A stretch of DNA of 12,941 nt from an uncultured Clostridium sp. (lineage in GTDB: Bacteria > Bacillota > Clostridia > Lachnospirales > Lachnospiraceae). The DNA is taken from NCBI GenBank assembly GCA_947643685.1, contig CANRXD010000012.1, forward strand, positions 1 through 12,941, read 5' to 3'. A program made the translations under genes and the position numbers. Position 1 is the stretch's first letter; each line of letters begins with the position of its first letter. The notes beneath the pieces are model-generated. The model was not told where the DNA came from. It ran no database searches and saw only the letters and a program-made list of their open reading frames with translations. Below are positions 1 through 5,744 of this stretch, piece after piece.

Positions 1-69
1 AATAGAAATTCTGGCTCAGACAACTATAAAAAAGTTTACTCGTCAGAGCTGATGCGCGTGAAAAAGAAG

Positions 70-98
70 TTGACAAATACCGGAAAATATAGTATATT
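70..98 (+). promoter_or_regulatory. Sigma-A-type promoter of the infC operon
   Basis: A perfect -35 box TTGACA (70-75) is followed after exactly 17 bases by TATATT (93-98), five of six matches to the -10 consensus. Transcription should start near 104-106, giving a leader of about 200 nt before the infC start codon. No other good promoter is seen closer to the gene. Confidence 0.88.
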
Positions 99-104
99 AA
101 CCTA

Positions 105-260
105 AGTTGTGAGAACAACTGACAAGAAAGCAGGTATCCGCCTCACCCTGGCACGAGTCAGTGACCCGGGTTCATAGACATTTGGTTTATTATCATGCAG
201 CAGCATGCCAAACCGATGCAGTTAATGAGCGGATAGTTTACTATCTGCTTTTTCTTTTCT
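105..260 (+). ncRNA. L20-type leader RNA of infC-rpmI-rplT
   Basis: This long untranslated leader lies between the promoter and infC. It contains a hairpin CATGC-AGCA-GCATG (194-207) inside an outer TTTGG/CCAAA pairing (181-185 with 208-212), and ends in a terminator-like stem. In Bacillus and other Firmicutes the same operon is preceded by the L20 leader, which bL20 binds because it mimics the bL20 site in 23S rRNA; binding promotes premature termination. Position, length and the final terminator fit that family. I identify it by context and structure, not by a covariance search. Confidence 0.72.
229..259 (+). terminator. Attenuator terminator in the infC leader
   Basis: The stem GCGGATAG (229-236) pairs with CTATCTGC (241-248) over 8 bp with one G-U pair and a TTTA loop. 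A T-rich tract follows at 249-259. It sits upstream of the infC ribosome binding site, so it can only act as a premature terminator of the operon, consistent with bL20 feedback control. Confidence 0.8.
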
Positions 261-288
261 ATTGATTCATGAGTATGAAAATGAGTAT

Positions 289-305
289 GGAGGTGTACGG
301 CTATT
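289..305 (+). promoter_or_regulatory. Ribosome binding site and ATT start of infC
   Basis: GGAGGT (289-294) is the only good Shine-Dalgarno sequence. Nine bases separate the GGAGG core from ATT at 303-305, which is in frame with IF3. The first ATG in frame (315) would be 21 bases away. An in-frame TGA lies at 282-284 and no ATG, GTG or TTG lies between it and 303. The start is therefore most likely the rare ATT codon. Confidence 0.8.
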
Positions 306-809
306 AGCGAGTTAATGATTAACGAACAGATTCGTGACAAGGAAGTTCGTTTGATTGGTGAAAATGGAGAGCAGCTTGGAATCATGTCTGCAAAGGATGC
401 CTATAAGATGGCCCGGGATGCAGAACTGGATCTTGTGAAAATCGCCCCGACGGCAAAACCGCCTGTCTGTAAGATCATCGACTATGGAAAATACAAATAT
501 GAGATGGTTCGCAAGGAAAAAGAGGCGAAGAAAAAGCAGAAGGTCATTGAGGTAAAGGAAGTACGTCTTTCCCCGAATATTGATACCAATGATCTGAATA
601 CGAAGGTTGGTTCCGCGAGAAAATTCATCGAAAAAGGCAACAAGGTAAAAGTAACGCTTCGTTTCAGAGGCCGGGAGATGGCTCACATGAACCAGACAAA
701 GTATATTTTGGACGATTTCGCTGAAAAGCTTTCCGATGTCGCAGTCGTAGATAAGCCTTCCAAGGTAGAAGGAAGAAGCCTGGTAATGTTTTTAACTGCA
801 AAAAAATAG
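303..809 (+). CDS. infC: Translation initiation factor IF-3
   Basis: IF3 binds the 30S subunit, keeps it apart from 50S and checks the start codon and initiator tRNA. The product is 168 aa when read from the ATT codon at 303, a normal family length. The start decodes as (M)[15 protein letters not shown]. The N-domain covers about residues 5-75 and contains the signature DYGKYKYE (about 60-67); a lysine-rich linker follows, then the C-domain from about 85 with [13 protein letters not shown] (about 116-128). It is the first gene of infC-rpmI-rplT, controlled by the leader and attenuator upstream. The non-standard start is typical of infC: in E. coli an AUU start lets IF3 repress its own synthesis, and the same logic is likely here. 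An annotation starting at the ATG (315) would lose four residues. Confidence 0.96.
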   Translation: MSELMINEQIRDKEVRLIGENGEQLGIMSAKDAYKMARDAELDLVKIAPTAKPPVCKIIDYGKYKYEMVRKEKEAKKKQKVIEVKEVRLSPNIDTNDLNTKVGSARKFIEKGNKVKVTLRFRGREMAHMNQTKYILDDFAEKLSDVAVVDKPSKVEGRSLVMFLTAKK

Positions 810-834
810 GGACAATTTTAAGGAGGAAACTATA

Positions 835-1032
835 ATGCCTAAAATGAAAACAAGCAGAGCAGCTGCAAAGCGTTTCAAAAAGACCGGAACGGGTCTGTTG
901 GTAAGAAATAAAGCTTACAAGTCTCATATCTTAACTAAGAAATCTACAAAGCGGAAAAGAAATCTTAGAAAAGACATCGTTACTGACAGCACAAACAGCA
1001 AGGTAATGAAGAAGATCTTACCGTATTTATAG
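835..1032 (+). CDS. rpmI: 50S ribosomal protein L35 (bL35)
   Basis: This 65-aa, very basic protein begins [20 protein letters not shown], the standard bL35 N-terminus, and ends with the usual LPYL-type tail. It is a small component of the large ribosomal subunit. AAGGAGG at 820-826 lies 8 bases before the ATG. It is 25 bases downstream of infC and 33 bases upstream of rplT, in the conserved order infC-rpmI-rplT, so it is co-transcribed and should share the leader control. Full length, no anomalies. Confidence 0.97.
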   Translation: MPKMKTSRAAAKRFKKTGTGLLVRNKAYKSHILTKKSTKRKRNLRKDIVTDSTNSKVMKKILPYL

Positions 1033-1065
1033 TAGATTCGAGATTAAGAAGGAGGAATTTGAGCA

Positions 1066-1422
1066 ATGGCAAGAATTAAAGGTGGCTTAAATGCCAAAAA
1101 GAAACATAACAGAGTGCTGAAGCTGGCCAAGGGTTACAGAGGCGCACGTTCCAAACAGTATAGAGTAGCAAAGCAGTCCGTAATGAGAGCGCTGACAAGC
1201 TCCTATGCCGGAAGAAAAGAAAGAAAGAGACAGTTCAGACAGCTCTGGATTGCCCGTATCAACGCGGCAGCGAGAATGAACGGACTTTCTTACAGCAAGT
1301 TCATGTTTGGTTTAAAGCAGGCTGGTGTTGTTATGAACCGTAAAGTATTATCCGATATGGCTATCAACGATGCAGAAGGCTTTACGAAATTAGCTGAGCT
1401 CGCAAAGAGCGAACTGGCTTAA
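1066..1422 (+). CDS. rplT: 50S ribosomal protein L20 (bL20)
   Basis: bL20 binds 23S rRNA early in large-subunit assembly and in many bacteria represses its own operon by binding the leader mRNA. The product is 118 aa, the usual length. It begins [20 protein letters not shown], has the long basic N-terminal extension, and continues into the globular domain with [16 protein letters not shown] and [19 protein letters not shown] at 1051-1055 precedes the ATG by 10 bases. It is the last gene of the operon; a terminator follows at once. It is the presumed repressor acting on the leader at 105-260. Confidence 0.97.
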   Translation: MARIKGGLNAKKKHNRVLKLAKGYRGARSKQYRVAKQSVMRALTSSYAGRKERKRQFRQLWIARINAAARMNGLSYSKFMFGLKQAGVVMNRKVLSDMAINDAEGFTKLAELAKSELA

Positions 1423-1433
1423 TTTAAAAATCC

Positions 1434-1482
1434 CAGAGGCGCTGTCCTTTTCCGGGGAAACCGGAGAGGAGGCGTCTTTTTT
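1434..1482 (+). terminator. Terminator of the infC-rpmI-rplT operon
   Basis: A GC-rich hairpin pairs TCC-TTTTCCGG (about 1445-1454) with CCGGAGAGGA (1461-1470) around a short purine-rich loop, with partial outer pairing. TTTTTT follows at 1477-1482. It begins 12 bases after the rplT stop codon. Confidence 0.85.
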
Positions 1483-1593
1483 AATTCGCGAATCAGGAAA
1501 ACAGATTCGTGCCCGGCGCGGGAACTTTGGATAAATACCCTTTGTCTGCATATTCTGGCGTTCTTCGGTGCATCCTATGGAAAAGACTGAAAA

Positions 1594-1618
1594 GCGGTTA
1601 AAAAACCGCAGAAGGGAG
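1594..1618 (+). promoter_or_regulatory. Hairpin next to the hydrolase ribosome binding site
   Basis: A perfect small hairpin, GCGGTT (1594-1599), loop AAAA, AACCGC (1604-1609), ends two bases before the Shine-Dalgarno GAAGGGAG (1611-1618) of the next gene. It may affect ribosome access or mRNA stability. Upstream, 1483-1593 holds an imperfect dyad (CGCGAATC about 1487 with GATTCGTG about 1503) and only a weak promoter candidate, TTGGAT (1527) and CATATT (1549), so how the gene is transcribed is unclear. Confidence 0.4.
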
Positions 1619-1623
1619 TCACC

Positions 1624-2631
1624 ATGCAATTTGGATGCAGCAGCTTTGCGTGGAACACGGAAGATGGAACACACCTTTTGGGGCGGACCTATGATCAGTT
1701 CGGAACGCTTTCAGGGAACAGGGTCCTTTTAATTCCGCCTGGAACTGCCATGGGAACGGCAGTGGAAATCGAAGAAAAAAACGTAAGGACGAGATATGCC
1801 ATGGCAGGGATGGCGGTTATGGGGCTTCATACGCCGATTCTGGTGGATGGAGTTAATGAAAAGGGCCTCATGGGAGCTCTTTTGAATTATCCTGGCTATG
1901 GAATTGGTGAAACGATGAAACAGGGCGGACAAAGCTCTGTGCATCCCGGATTTCTTGTGGGCTTTCTTCTGGGACAGACGGGCTCGGTTGAGGAGGCGGT
2001 CCGGGAACTGAAGAAAATCCGGATGTCAAATGAGCTTGTTTTTGGAGAGACAATGAGCGTTCACTATATGTTCTCGGACAGAACAGGAGAGGCAGTGGTA
2101 GTGGAGCCGGAGGAAGAGGGCGGCCTTAAAATTCACAGGGATACCATTGGTGTTATGACCAACAGCCCCGACTATCTCTGGCACAGGACGAATCTTCGCA
2201 ATTACGGCGGTGTCTTTTACAAAGAAGGCTCCAGAAAATTTCTTAATATGAAGCTTATGGGATTTGGGGAAGCCCTTGGAGGCGGTTTTGGCCTTCCCGG
2301 CGATTATTCCTCACCATCCCGGTTTGTTCGCCTTGCCGCCTTAAAGGAGGCCGCTGTAAAGGGGAAGAATGAAGAAGACGGCGTGATGCGTATGTTCCAG
2401 CTTTTTTCTTCTGTGGATACGCCGGAGGGAATTTTAAGATCAGAAGATCAGGCAAAGGGATATGAAATGACTTTGTGTATCAGCGTCATGTGTGCGGAGT
2501 CCGGGACATATTATTTTTCTGTGAGGGAGAACAGAAGAATCTGTGCGGTACGGCTGGATGGAAAAATGGAGGGGCAGGGGATTTGCTGCTACGAGCTTCC
2601 CCGAAGACAGGACGTGGATTATTGGAATTAG
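1624..2631 (+). CDS. Choloylglycine hydrolase / penicillin V acylase family amidase
   Basis: This is a linear-amide C-N hydrolase of the Ntn-hydrolase superfamily, whose members cleave the amide bond of conjugated bile salts, penicillin V or acyl-homoserine lactones. It has 335 aa, the usual length. The start MQFGCSS resembles Bacillus penicillin V acylase, in which a short propeptide is removed to free a nucleophilic Cys; here that is Cys5. Other expected active-site residues are present: Arg21 and Asp24 (GRTYD), Asn180 (VMTNSPDYLWHRTN) and Arg233 (PSRF). The motif at 87-91 is LNYPG, as in bile salt hydrolases, while acylases carry Tyr in place of Asn88. Overall motif wording (GLMGA, VMTNSP, LPGD) is closer to penicillin V acylases. 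No signal peptide, so cytoplasmic. It appears to be a single gene, facing the minus-strand tRNA-Leu. Family sure; substrate unsure. Confidence 0.92.
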   Translation: MQFGCSSFAWNTEDGTHLLGRTYDQFGTLSGNRVLLIPPGTAMGTAVEIEEKNVRTRYAMAGMAVMGLHTPILVDGVNEKGLMGALLNYPGYGIGETMKQGGQSSVHPGFLVGFLLGQTGSVEEAVRELKKIRMSNELVFGETMSVHYMFSDRTGEAVVVEPEEEGGLKIHRDTIGVMTNSPDYLWHRTNLRNYGGVFYKEGSRKFLNMKLMGFGEALGGGFGLPGDYSSPSRFVRLAALKEAAVKGKNEEDGVMRMFQLFSSVDTPEGILRSEDQAKGYEMTLCISVMCAESGTYYFSVRENRRICAVRLDGKMEGQGICCYELPRRQDVDYWN

Positions 2632-2649
2632 CATAATTCACTTTAAATT

Positions 2650-2689
2650 GCCATACGTTTTGCTGGCCTGTTTTTCCGATGGCACAAAG
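2650..2689 (+). repeat. 40-bp dispersed repeat, copy A
   Basis: This segment aligns without gaps to 3309-3348, by my count 31 of 40 identical, and 8 of the 9 differences are transitions. Shared blocks include GCTG.CCTG.TTTTC and ATAAAG/ACAAAG ends. GCCAT (2650-2654) can pair with ATGGC (2679-2683). It lies between the hydrolase gene and the minus-strand tRNA-Leu. Function unknown. Confidence 0.55.
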
Positions 2690-2749
2690 AGGAAATGCCT
2701 CGCATGATAGCAGCCGTATAGCAATGCAGCAGGGGCTTTCCTATAAGAT

Positions 2750-2778
2750 AAAAAAGAGAAGTCATCGTAGACTTCTCT
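2750..2778 (-). terminator. Terminator of the minus-strand tRNA-Leu
   Basis: Read on the minus strand, AGAGAAGTC (2778-2770) and GACTTCTCT (2763-2755) form a perfect 9-bp stem with a six-base loop, followed by a run of six T at 2755-2750. It ends transcription of tRNA-Leu(CAG). On the plus strand the same hairpin is followed by a shorter T run and may also stop readthrough from the hydrolase gene. Confidence 0.85.
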
Positions 2779-2784
2779 TTCTGA

Positions 2785-2868
2785 TGCAGAAGAAGAGACT
2801 TGAACTCTCACGGTATTGCTACCACACGGACCTGAACCGTGCGCGTCTGCCAATTCCGCCACTTCTGC
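2785..2868 (-). tRNA. tRNA-Leu (anticodon CAG)
   Basis: On the minus strand the acceptor GCAGAAG (2868-2862) pairs with CTTCTGC (2792-2786), with discriminator A at 2785. The anticodon stem CACGG/CCGTG encloses the loop TTCAGGT, giving anticodon CAG, which reads leucine codon CUG. A long class II variable arm (GGTA-GCAA-TACC) and a T arm with TTCAAGT are present. The gene is 84 nt and CCA is not encoded. It has its own promoter and terminator. Confidence 0.95.
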
Positions 2869-2902
2869 GTTCCCGTCTGCTGTTTTATCAGCGACAAGAT
2901 GC

Positions 2903-2931
2903 ATTATAATACAAGGCTGTTTATTTGTCAA
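2903..2931 (-). promoter_or_regulatory. Promoter of tRNA-Leu(CAG)
   Basis: On the minus strand a perfect TTGACA (2931-2926) is separated by 17 bases from a perfect TATAAT (2908-2903). It lies 35 bases before the mature tRNA 5' end. This is the strongest promoter in the window, as expected for a stable RNA. Confidence 0.92.
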
Positions 2932-2986
2932 TAATTTTTAAAAAAATTTTTAGTTAAAGTTTTTTGCAAAAAATAGAAAAAAAGTG

Positions 2987-3015
2987 TTGCTAATTTTTAA
3001 GAACTGTGGTATATT
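2987..3015 (+). promoter_or_regulatory. Promoter of tRNA-Leu(AAG)
   Basis: TTGCTA (2987-2992) and TATATT (3010-3015) are spaced by 17 bases. The promoter faces away from the minus-strand tRNA promoter, so the two tRNA genes are transcribed divergently from a shared AT-rich spacer (2932-2986). Confidence 0.78.
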
Positions 3016-3060
3016 ATCACCTGTCGGTAAGAAATGTTTCATACATGGAGTACCCGATAC

Positions 3061-3144
3061 GCGGAAGTGTCGGAACTGGCAGACGAGCAAGACTAAGGAT
3101 CTTGTGGTGGTTACATCGTGTGGGTTCAAGTCCCATCTTCCGCA
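3061..3144 (+). tRNA. tRNA-Leu (anticodon AAG)
   Basis: Acceptor GCGGAAG (3061-3067) pairs with CTTCCGC (3137-3143), discriminator A at 3144. The anticodon stem CAAGA/TCTTG holds the loop CTAAGGA, giving anticodon AAG; A34 is usually deaminated to inosine in such tRNAs, allowing CUU, CUC and perhaps CUA reading. A class II variable arm and a T arm with TTCAAGT are present. Length 84 nt, CCA not encoded. Confidence 0.94.
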
Positions 3145-3148
3145 TCTT

Positions 3149-3194
3149 AAAGCGTGAAATCGAATCACAGTGGTTCGGGTTTCACGCTTTTTTT
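3149..3194 (+). terminator. Terminator of tRNA-Leu(AAG)
   Basis: AAAGCGTGAAA (3149-3159) pairs with TTTCACGCTTT (3180-3190), and an inner CGAA/TTCG continues the stem. The T run 3188-3194 follows. It starts five bases after the tRNA 3' end. Confidence 0.9.
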
Positions 3195-3201
3195 CTCGGA
3201 A

Positions 3202-3278
3202 TCTTCATAAGGCGGATGCCGCGTGTTTTCTGTCCGCGATACGCGGGCAAGAAGATGCAAGGCTGAACGGTTACAATT
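3202..3278 (+). repeat. 77-bp dispersed hairpin repeat, copy 1
   Basis: This segment aligns without gaps to 10773-10849, 66 of 77 identical by my count; weaker likeness continues to the left into the T run near 3188. Its centre folds as TTTTCTGTCCGCG (3226-3238), loop ATA, CGCGGGCAAGAAG (3242-3254). The copies differ mostly in ways that keep G-C or G-U pairs. It lies just behind the tRNA-Leu terminator. Both copies are non-coding by context; a minus-strand reading frame is open through them but lacks gene support. Confidence 0.75.
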
Positions 3279-3308
3279 ACTTTGAGCGAATTTTTCGGAA
3301 GCCGGATA

Positions 3309-3348
3309 GCCTTATGTTTCGCTGACCTGCTTTTCTGATAACATAAAG
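3309..3348 (+). repeat. 40-bp dispersed repeat, copy B
   Basis: Second copy of the repeat at 2650-2689, in the same orientation. Here TTATGTT (3312-3318) can pair with AACATAA (3340-3346), a different pairing from copy A. The two copies bracket the tRNA-Leu pair. Function unknown. Confidence 0.55.
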
Positions 3349-3406
3349 GAAAAAGTATCAGCATTGAAACAGAACGGCCTTTAAAAAGTTGGTTATAGTG
3401 GACTAG

Positions 3407-3802
3407 GTTACAGACTTTGGTGCAAATAAAACATTAACAGGTGGTTTGGCTTTACAAACTCTGGAAACATATAAGCGCTTTATCAATACAGATAATATTT
3501 CTTTTGGCGGCAATAATTTTGAACTGTATTTTGAAGAGGATGATTTTGATAAGTTTGCAGACAATCTAAAAAAATATGATGTGGAATATGTTCACCCGGT
3601 CAAAGAACATTCGTGGGGACAGCGGGTTGTTCGCTTCTATGATCCGGACAGATATATTATTGAAGTGGGGGAGAATATGAAAGAGGTCTGCAAAAGATTT
3701 ATAGACTGTGGAATGACACCAGAACAGGCGGCAGAGCGTATGGATGTACCAGTGGAATACATAAATGAGTGTATGCAGCAGAAGGGAATACCGATTGGAT
3801 GA
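3407..3802 (+). pseudogene. VOC (glyoxalase/bleomycin-resistance-like) protein, N-terminus lost
   Basis: The readable frame starts after a TAG at 3404-3406 and gives VTDFGANKTLTGGLALQT, which matches the middle of VOC-fold proteins, then the second half with FELYFEEDDFDKF, HPVKEHSWGQRVVRFYDPD and IIEVGENM. The usual first beta-alpha-beta-beta module with its N-terminal metal ligand is missing. The C-terminus, including a helical tail MTPEQAAERMDVP, looks intact. A TTG at 3446 could open a 118-aa frame, but AGGTGG (3439-3444) touches it, too close to serve as a ribosome binding site, and no promoter is seen. Upstream, 3386-3403 still reads KLVIVD in the same frame, suggesting decay by a nonsense mutation and small deletions. 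VOC proteins include lactoylglutathione lyase-like enzymes and resistance proteins; the original role cannot be told. Most likely a dead gene. Confidence 0.65.
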
Positions 3803-3888
3803 TTCACGTGGGTTTGCCGCAGTTTTACCTGAGTTTCGCCGACATTCTTAAGTTTTAATTAAATCCCTGTTTTACCATCGGTTCTCAC

Positions 3889-3917
3889 TTGCAGAATGCA
3901 GTTTTTTCTAGTATAAT
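3889..3917 (+). promoter_or_regulatory. Promoter of the secreted repeat protein
   Basis: TTGCAG (3889-3894) and a perfect TATAAT (3912-3917) are 17 bases apart. Transcription should begin near 3924, about 40 bases before the start codon at 3964. This placement rules out the longer reading that would start at 3889. The stretch 3803-3888 upstream shows no clear terminator. Confidence 0.85.
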
Positions 3918-3963
3918 GAGTGCAGTTGAAAATGTTAATCTAAGATTGAGGAGAGATGAGAAG

Positions 3964-4806
3964 ATGAGAATGAGAAAAGCATTACTCTTAGCAGTTATGA
4001 CCGCAGCGCTTGGAAGCATGAATATGTTTGCTGCGTTTGCAGACACTGATGTGGTAGAGCCGGGAAGCGAAGAGAACGTGGCTGATGAAAACCTTCTGCT
4101 TGGCTGGGTACAGGACGGTTCGGAATGGCGCTATTATAATGAGGACGGCTCCGCCCATACAAGCTGGCTGAAGGAATCCGACGGACATGGCACAGAGGTG
4201 TGGTATTACATTGATCCTGCCACCGGCTTAATGCTTCACAGCGTAACAAGAGTGATTGACGGTGTATCCTATTCCTTTAATGAGGATGGAAGCTGGGTTG
4301 CCCCGGTAGCCGTTGCTCCCCGCGGAAAATTAACCGGAGGTTCCTTCTATAATACATGGTCCAACTTAAAAATTCCGCAGGTAATCGGAAGCACCAGTAC
4401 AGATAATGAGGCAGAGGATTTATTCTCCGACAGCGCATATGCAACAATCGGAAATCCGAAGGTGACTCATGATCTTTATATGTCTGCGGACTTCGGTGAT
4501 CTGGAAATTTATTATGCGAATATGAAAGATAAGCCGAATATGGATGCGGCAACATTCGCGACAGAGCTTGGGAAGCTCGAAAAAGGAAAAAGCGGCCAGG
4601 TAAGCGCAGTGGAGACAACAACTGTTGCAAACCAGCCCTACTCCAAAGTCAGCATCACAAAGACCAATAAAAAGGGTAAACAGTATGTTACCACATACTA
4701 CTGCCGCAAGCTTGACAGCTATATGGTTGTGATTTGCACCAGTGGCTCCATCGGTGATTCCGGTGCTCTTGCGGATATCGTAAAGGCAATGACAACTGCA
4801 CAGTAA
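3964..4806 (+). CDS. Secreted protein with cell-wall-binding repeats
   Basis: The product is 280 aa. Residues 1-26 form a signal peptide (MRMRKALLLAVMTAALG.., cleavage probably after AFA26). Residues 46-111 hold two to three choline/glucan-binding-type repeats with the usual aromatic and glycine pattern: GWVQDGSEWRYYNEDGSAHT, VWYYIDPATGLML and IDGVSYSFNEDGSWV. Such repeats attach proteins to cell-wall polymers. The rest (about 120-280) is a separate domain I do not recognise; it contains TGGSFYNTWSNLKIP, a likely beta-rich core and Cys247 and Cys258. GAGGAG at 3948-3953 lies 10 bases before ATG 3964; an in-frame ATG at 3970 is a less likely start. It is a single gene with its own promoter and terminator. 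Location: cell surface or medium. Function unknown. Confidence 0.85.
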   Translation: MRMRKALLLAVMTAALGSMNMFAAFADTDVVEPGSEENVADENLLLGWVQDGSEWRYYNEDGSAHTSWLKESDGHGTEVWYYIDPATGLMLHSVTRVIDGVSYSFNEDGSWVAPVAVAPRGKLTGGSFYNTWSNLKIPQVIGSTSTDNEAEDLFSDSAYATIGNPKVTHDLYMSADFGDLEIYYANMKDKPNMDAATFATELGKLEKGKSGQVSAVETTTVANQPYSKVSITKTNKKGKQYVTTYYCRKLDSYMVVICTSGSIGDSGALADIVKAMTTAQ

Positions 4807-4820
4807 AACATAAACAATCG

Positions 4821-4851
4821 GAGACTCCGGGATTAACCGGGGTCTCTTTTT
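4821..4851 (+). terminator. Terminator of the secreted protein gene
   Basis: GAGACTCCGG (4821-4830) pairs with CCGGGGTCTC (4837-4846) over 10 bp with one T-G pair, loop GATTAA, then TTTTT (4847-4851). It is 14 bases past the stop codon. Confidence 0.92.
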
Positions 4852-4934
4852 AGATAGGAATCTTTTTATATAGAAAAGCGCCGTCCTGCCAGCTGATGAA
4901 TGGCGGGAAAGTAAAAATTTCCATTCGGGATAGT

Positions 4935-4959
4935 ATTTCTAAAAGAAATGGTATATAAT
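4935..4959 (+). promoter_or_regulatory. Promoter of the sufC operon, with an internal dyad
   Basis: TATAAT at 4954-4959 is a perfect -10 box; the overlapping TGGTATATA (4949-4957) also fits an extended -10. No good -35 box stands at the right distance. The spacer contains ATTTC-TAAAA-GAAAT (4935-4949), an inverted repeat that could be an operator. Transcription should start near 4966, about 42 bases before the gene. Upstream, 4885-4907 forms a hairpin CCTGCCA/TGGCGGG without a T run. Confidence 0.55.
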
Positions 4960-5007
4960 GTCTAGGTGTGTAAAAGAATACCAGAAATACTACAATCAGG
5001 AGGAATC

Positions 5008-5742
5008 ATGTTAGAACTGCAGAATCTTTCTTTTGGTGTAGCGGAAAACCAGGGAAAAAAAGAAATTTTAAAAAATGTCAGCCTGAATATAGGTGAGGAT
5101 AAATTTGTTGTTATAACAGGCCCCAACGGTGGGGGAAAATCCACTTTGGCCAAACTTATTATGGGAATCGAAAAGCCCGTTTCCGGAAAAATTCTTTTTG
5201 ACGGGCAGGACATTACGGAAAAGAACATCACGGAGAGGGCCAACCTGGGGATCAGTTTTGCGTTTCAGCAGCCAGTCCGTTTTAAGGGCGTTCATGTACT
5301 GGATTTGATCCGCCTGGCAGCGAAAAAGCAGCTTTCTGCCGCTGATGCGTGCCAGTACCTGTCGGAGGTGGGACTTTGCGCCAAGGACTATATTAACAGA
5401 GAGGTAAACGCCAGCTTATCCGGCGGTGAGTTAAAACGGATTGAAATTGCCACGGTCCTTGCAAGAGCCACAAAACTTTCTGTGTTTGATGAGCCAGAGG
5501 CCGGAATTGATCTCTGGAGCTTTCAGAATCTGATTCAGGTGTTTGAAAAAATGAGGGAAAGGACCAATGGCTCCATCATTATTATTTCCCATCAAGAAAG
5601 GATTCTGGACATTGCTGATGAGATCGTGGTGATTTCCGGCGGCTCCATTTTAAAGCATGGAACCAGGGATGAAATTTTGCCGGAGATTTTGGGAACCGCG
5701 TCCGCGCCCGGCGGATGCCAGTTTTACAGGAGGGACATGTAA
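5008..5742 (+). CDS. sufC: SufC-like Fe-S assembly ATPase
   Basis: SufC is a soluble ABC-type ATPase that drives conformational change in the SufB scaffold during Fe-S cluster assembly. The product is 244 aa, the family's usual length. It shows Walker A GPNGGGKST (38-46), Q-loop FAFQQ (84-88), signature LSGGE (137-141), Walker B VFDEPEAGID (159-168) and switch His195 (ISHQ). No membrane segments. The Walker B continuation DEPEAGID differs from the DEIDSGLD form of classical SufC and suggests the minimal SufBC-type branch. AGGAGG (4998-5003) decides the start at 5008 rather than an upstream GTG at 4966, which lies at the transcription start. The next gene begins two bases after this stop. It could be misread as a transporter ATPase, but the SufB-like neighbour argues against that. 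Confidence 0.88.
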   Translation: MLELQNLSFGVAENQGKKEILKNVSLNIGEDKFVVITGPNGGGKSTLAKLIMGIEKPVSGKILFDGQDITEKNITERANLGISFAFQQPVRFKGVHVLDLIRLAAKKQLSAADACQYLSEVGLCAKDYINREVNASLSGGELKRIEIATVLARATKLSVFDEPEAGIDLWSFQNLIQVFEKMRERTNGSIIIISHQERILDIADEIVVISGGSILKHGTRDEILPEILGTASAPGGCQFYRRDM

Positions 5743-5744
5743 TT

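Noticed and set aside
312..686. Minus-strand 124-codon frame opposite infC
   Set aside because: Shadow of the IF3 gene; no start signals or family likeness.
2638..2931. Open frames across both tRNA-Leu genes (also 2679-2909, 2950-3168 and 3006-3266)
   Set aside because: They run through complete tRNA genes and their promoters and have no recognisable product.
3182..3364. Minus-strand frame sharing a peptide (VTVQPCIFLPAYRGQ) with a frame at 10705-11010
   Set aside because: The shared peptide is the translation of the 77-bp repeat. Its hairpin is kept by changes that alter the amino acids, and neither frame has gene signals, so I treat it as non-coding.
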